A stretch of 64,000 nt of DNA from Paenibacillus sp. LHD-38. Lineage in GTDB: Bacteria > Bacillota > Bacilli > Paenibacillales > Paenibacillaceae. Numbering within the stretch: the first letter of the stretch is position 1; every line of letters begins with the position of its first letter. Under the pieces are notes generated by a model. It made no database searches. It saw only the letters and a list, made by a program, of their open reading frames with translations, and was not told where the DNA came from. Positions 63,331 to 64,000 of this stretch are shown here, one piece after another. Where the stretch lies: assembly GCF_031157315.1 (NCBI RefSeq), contig NZ_JAVIFU010000002.1, positions 1 through 64,000 on the forward strand, read 5' to 3'. The translations under genes and the position numbers were made by a program.

Positions 63331-64000
63331 TTAAGCCGTTGTTTGCTCGCCTTGGTTAGCTTCAACGATTGCATCAGCCATTTTCGACGTCAACAACTTA
63401 ACGGCACGAATTGCATCATCGTTACCTGGAATTACGTAGTCGATTTCGTCTGGATCACAGTTCGTATCAACGATACCAACGATTGGGATTCCAAGTTTGC
63501 GAGCTTCTGCAACAGCAATACGCTCTTTGCGTGGGTCAATAATGAACAACGCGCTTGGCAAACCTTTCATTCCTTTGATACCGCCAAGGAATTTCTCCAA
63601 ACGGTCTTTTTCTTTACGAAGAATGATAACTTCTTTCTTCGGAAGAACCTCGAAAGTGCCGTCCTCTTCCCACTTCTCAAGTTGTTTCAAACGATCGATA
63701 CGTTTTTGAATCGTTTGGAAGTTAGTAAGAGTACCGCCGAGCCAACGTTGGTTGATGTAGAAGTTGCCGCAACGTTCTGCTTCTTCTTTCACGGAATCTT
63801 GTGCTTGTTTTTTTGTACCTACGAACAGCATTGTGCCGCCGTCTGCAGCAATCGATTTAACAAAGTTGTACGCTTCGTCAACTTTCTTAACCGTTTTTTG
63901 CAAATCGATAATGTAAATCCCGTTTCTTTCTGTGAAGATATAACGATCCATCTTCGGGTTCCAACGACGAGTCTGATGACCGAAGTGTACCCCAGCTTCT
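63331..64000 (-). CDS. rpsB: 30S ribosomal protein S2 (5' end outside window)
   Basis: S2 binds the small subunit late in assembly. About 222 residues are visible; the gene runs off the right edge. The segment [19 protein letters not shown] at the edge corresponds to about residues 12-30 of the family, followed by [14 protein letters not shown] and FVGTK (about 61-78 visible in the middle) and the C-terminal [20 protein letters not shown]. The 3' end is complete, ending in the acidic-free tail [10 protein letters not shown]. Confidence 0.97.
   Translation of the reverse strand, partial: EAGVHFGHQTRRWNPKMDRYIFTERNGIYIIDLQKTVKKVDEAYNFVKSIAADGGTMLFVGTKKQAQDSVKEEAERCGNFYINQRWLGGTLTNFQTIQKRIDRLKQLEKWEEDGTFEVLPKKEVIILRKEKDRLEKFLGGIKGMKGLPSALFIIDPRKERIAVAEARKLGIPIVGIVDTNCDPDEIDYVIPGNDDAIRAVKLLTSKMADAIVEANQGEQTTA

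Overview
The window looks like a chromosomal segment from an endospore-forming, low-to-mid GC Gram-positive bacterium, most likely Paenibacillaceae (inference). The gene order closely follows the Bacillus subtilis rpsB-to-miaB/ricA segment, with the spore genes spoVS, dpaAB, sleB and spoIIIE, Gram-positive PolC, RNase Y and RNase J. A short EF-Ts and a 482-residue archaeal/eukaryotic-type prolyl-tRNA synthetase fit Paenibacillus better than Bacillus. No rRNA, tRNA, CRISPR array, insertion sequence or prophage was seen. All genes but two (bioY and an MFS transporter) are on the minus strand, so the region is described below from the right edge leftwards, in the direction of transcription.

Right third (64000 to about 42700): rpsB (5' end outside the window), tsf, pyrH, frr, uppS, cdsA, dxr, rseP, proS and polC cover translation, isoprenoid and phospholipid synthesis, site-2 proteolysis and replication. 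After a terminator come rimP, nusA, rnpM (ylxR), ylxQ, infB, rbfA, nrnA, truB and ribF, a tightly overlapping transcription/translation operon.

Middle third (42600 to about 26200): rpsO and pnp; the polysaccharide-deacetylase-like ylxY; the M16 peptidase mlpA with dut overlapping its end; the dipicolinate/lysine operon dpaA-dpaB-asd-dapG-dapA behind a sigma-K-like promoter; RNase J behind a long leader with three 39-bp hairpin repeats; then tepA, ylzJ and spoIIIE.

Left third (26200 to 1): sleB with a sigma-G-like promoter; the ymfF-ymfH-ymfI cluster; ymfJ, ymfK, rodZ, yajQ, pgsA, cinA, recA (with a LexA-like box), recX, rny, ymdB and spoVS (with a sigma-H-like promoter). Left of spoVS the Bacillus order breaks. 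In place of tdh-kbl there are an M19 dipeptidase, a 2-oxoacid:ferredoxin oxidoreductase (korAB), a PduL-type phosphotransacylase and a TetR/MFS drug-efflux pair sharing a perfect 20-bp operator. The conserved miaB-ricA pair follows. The left edge is a biotin-uptake module: bioY behind a perfect BirA box, divergent from two ECF-type ATPases, one of them cut by the window edge.

The strongest items for follow-up are the triple hairpin repeat and adjoining reading frames ahead of RNase J, the roughly 210-bp imperfect inverted repeat between the MFS gene and pduL, the ECF ATPase lacking its switch histidine together with a steep GC rise in its neighbour, and the ACT/P-loop protein YmfK, which I cannot assign a function. 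I found no clearly new multi-gene system; most of the window is conserved core chromosome.
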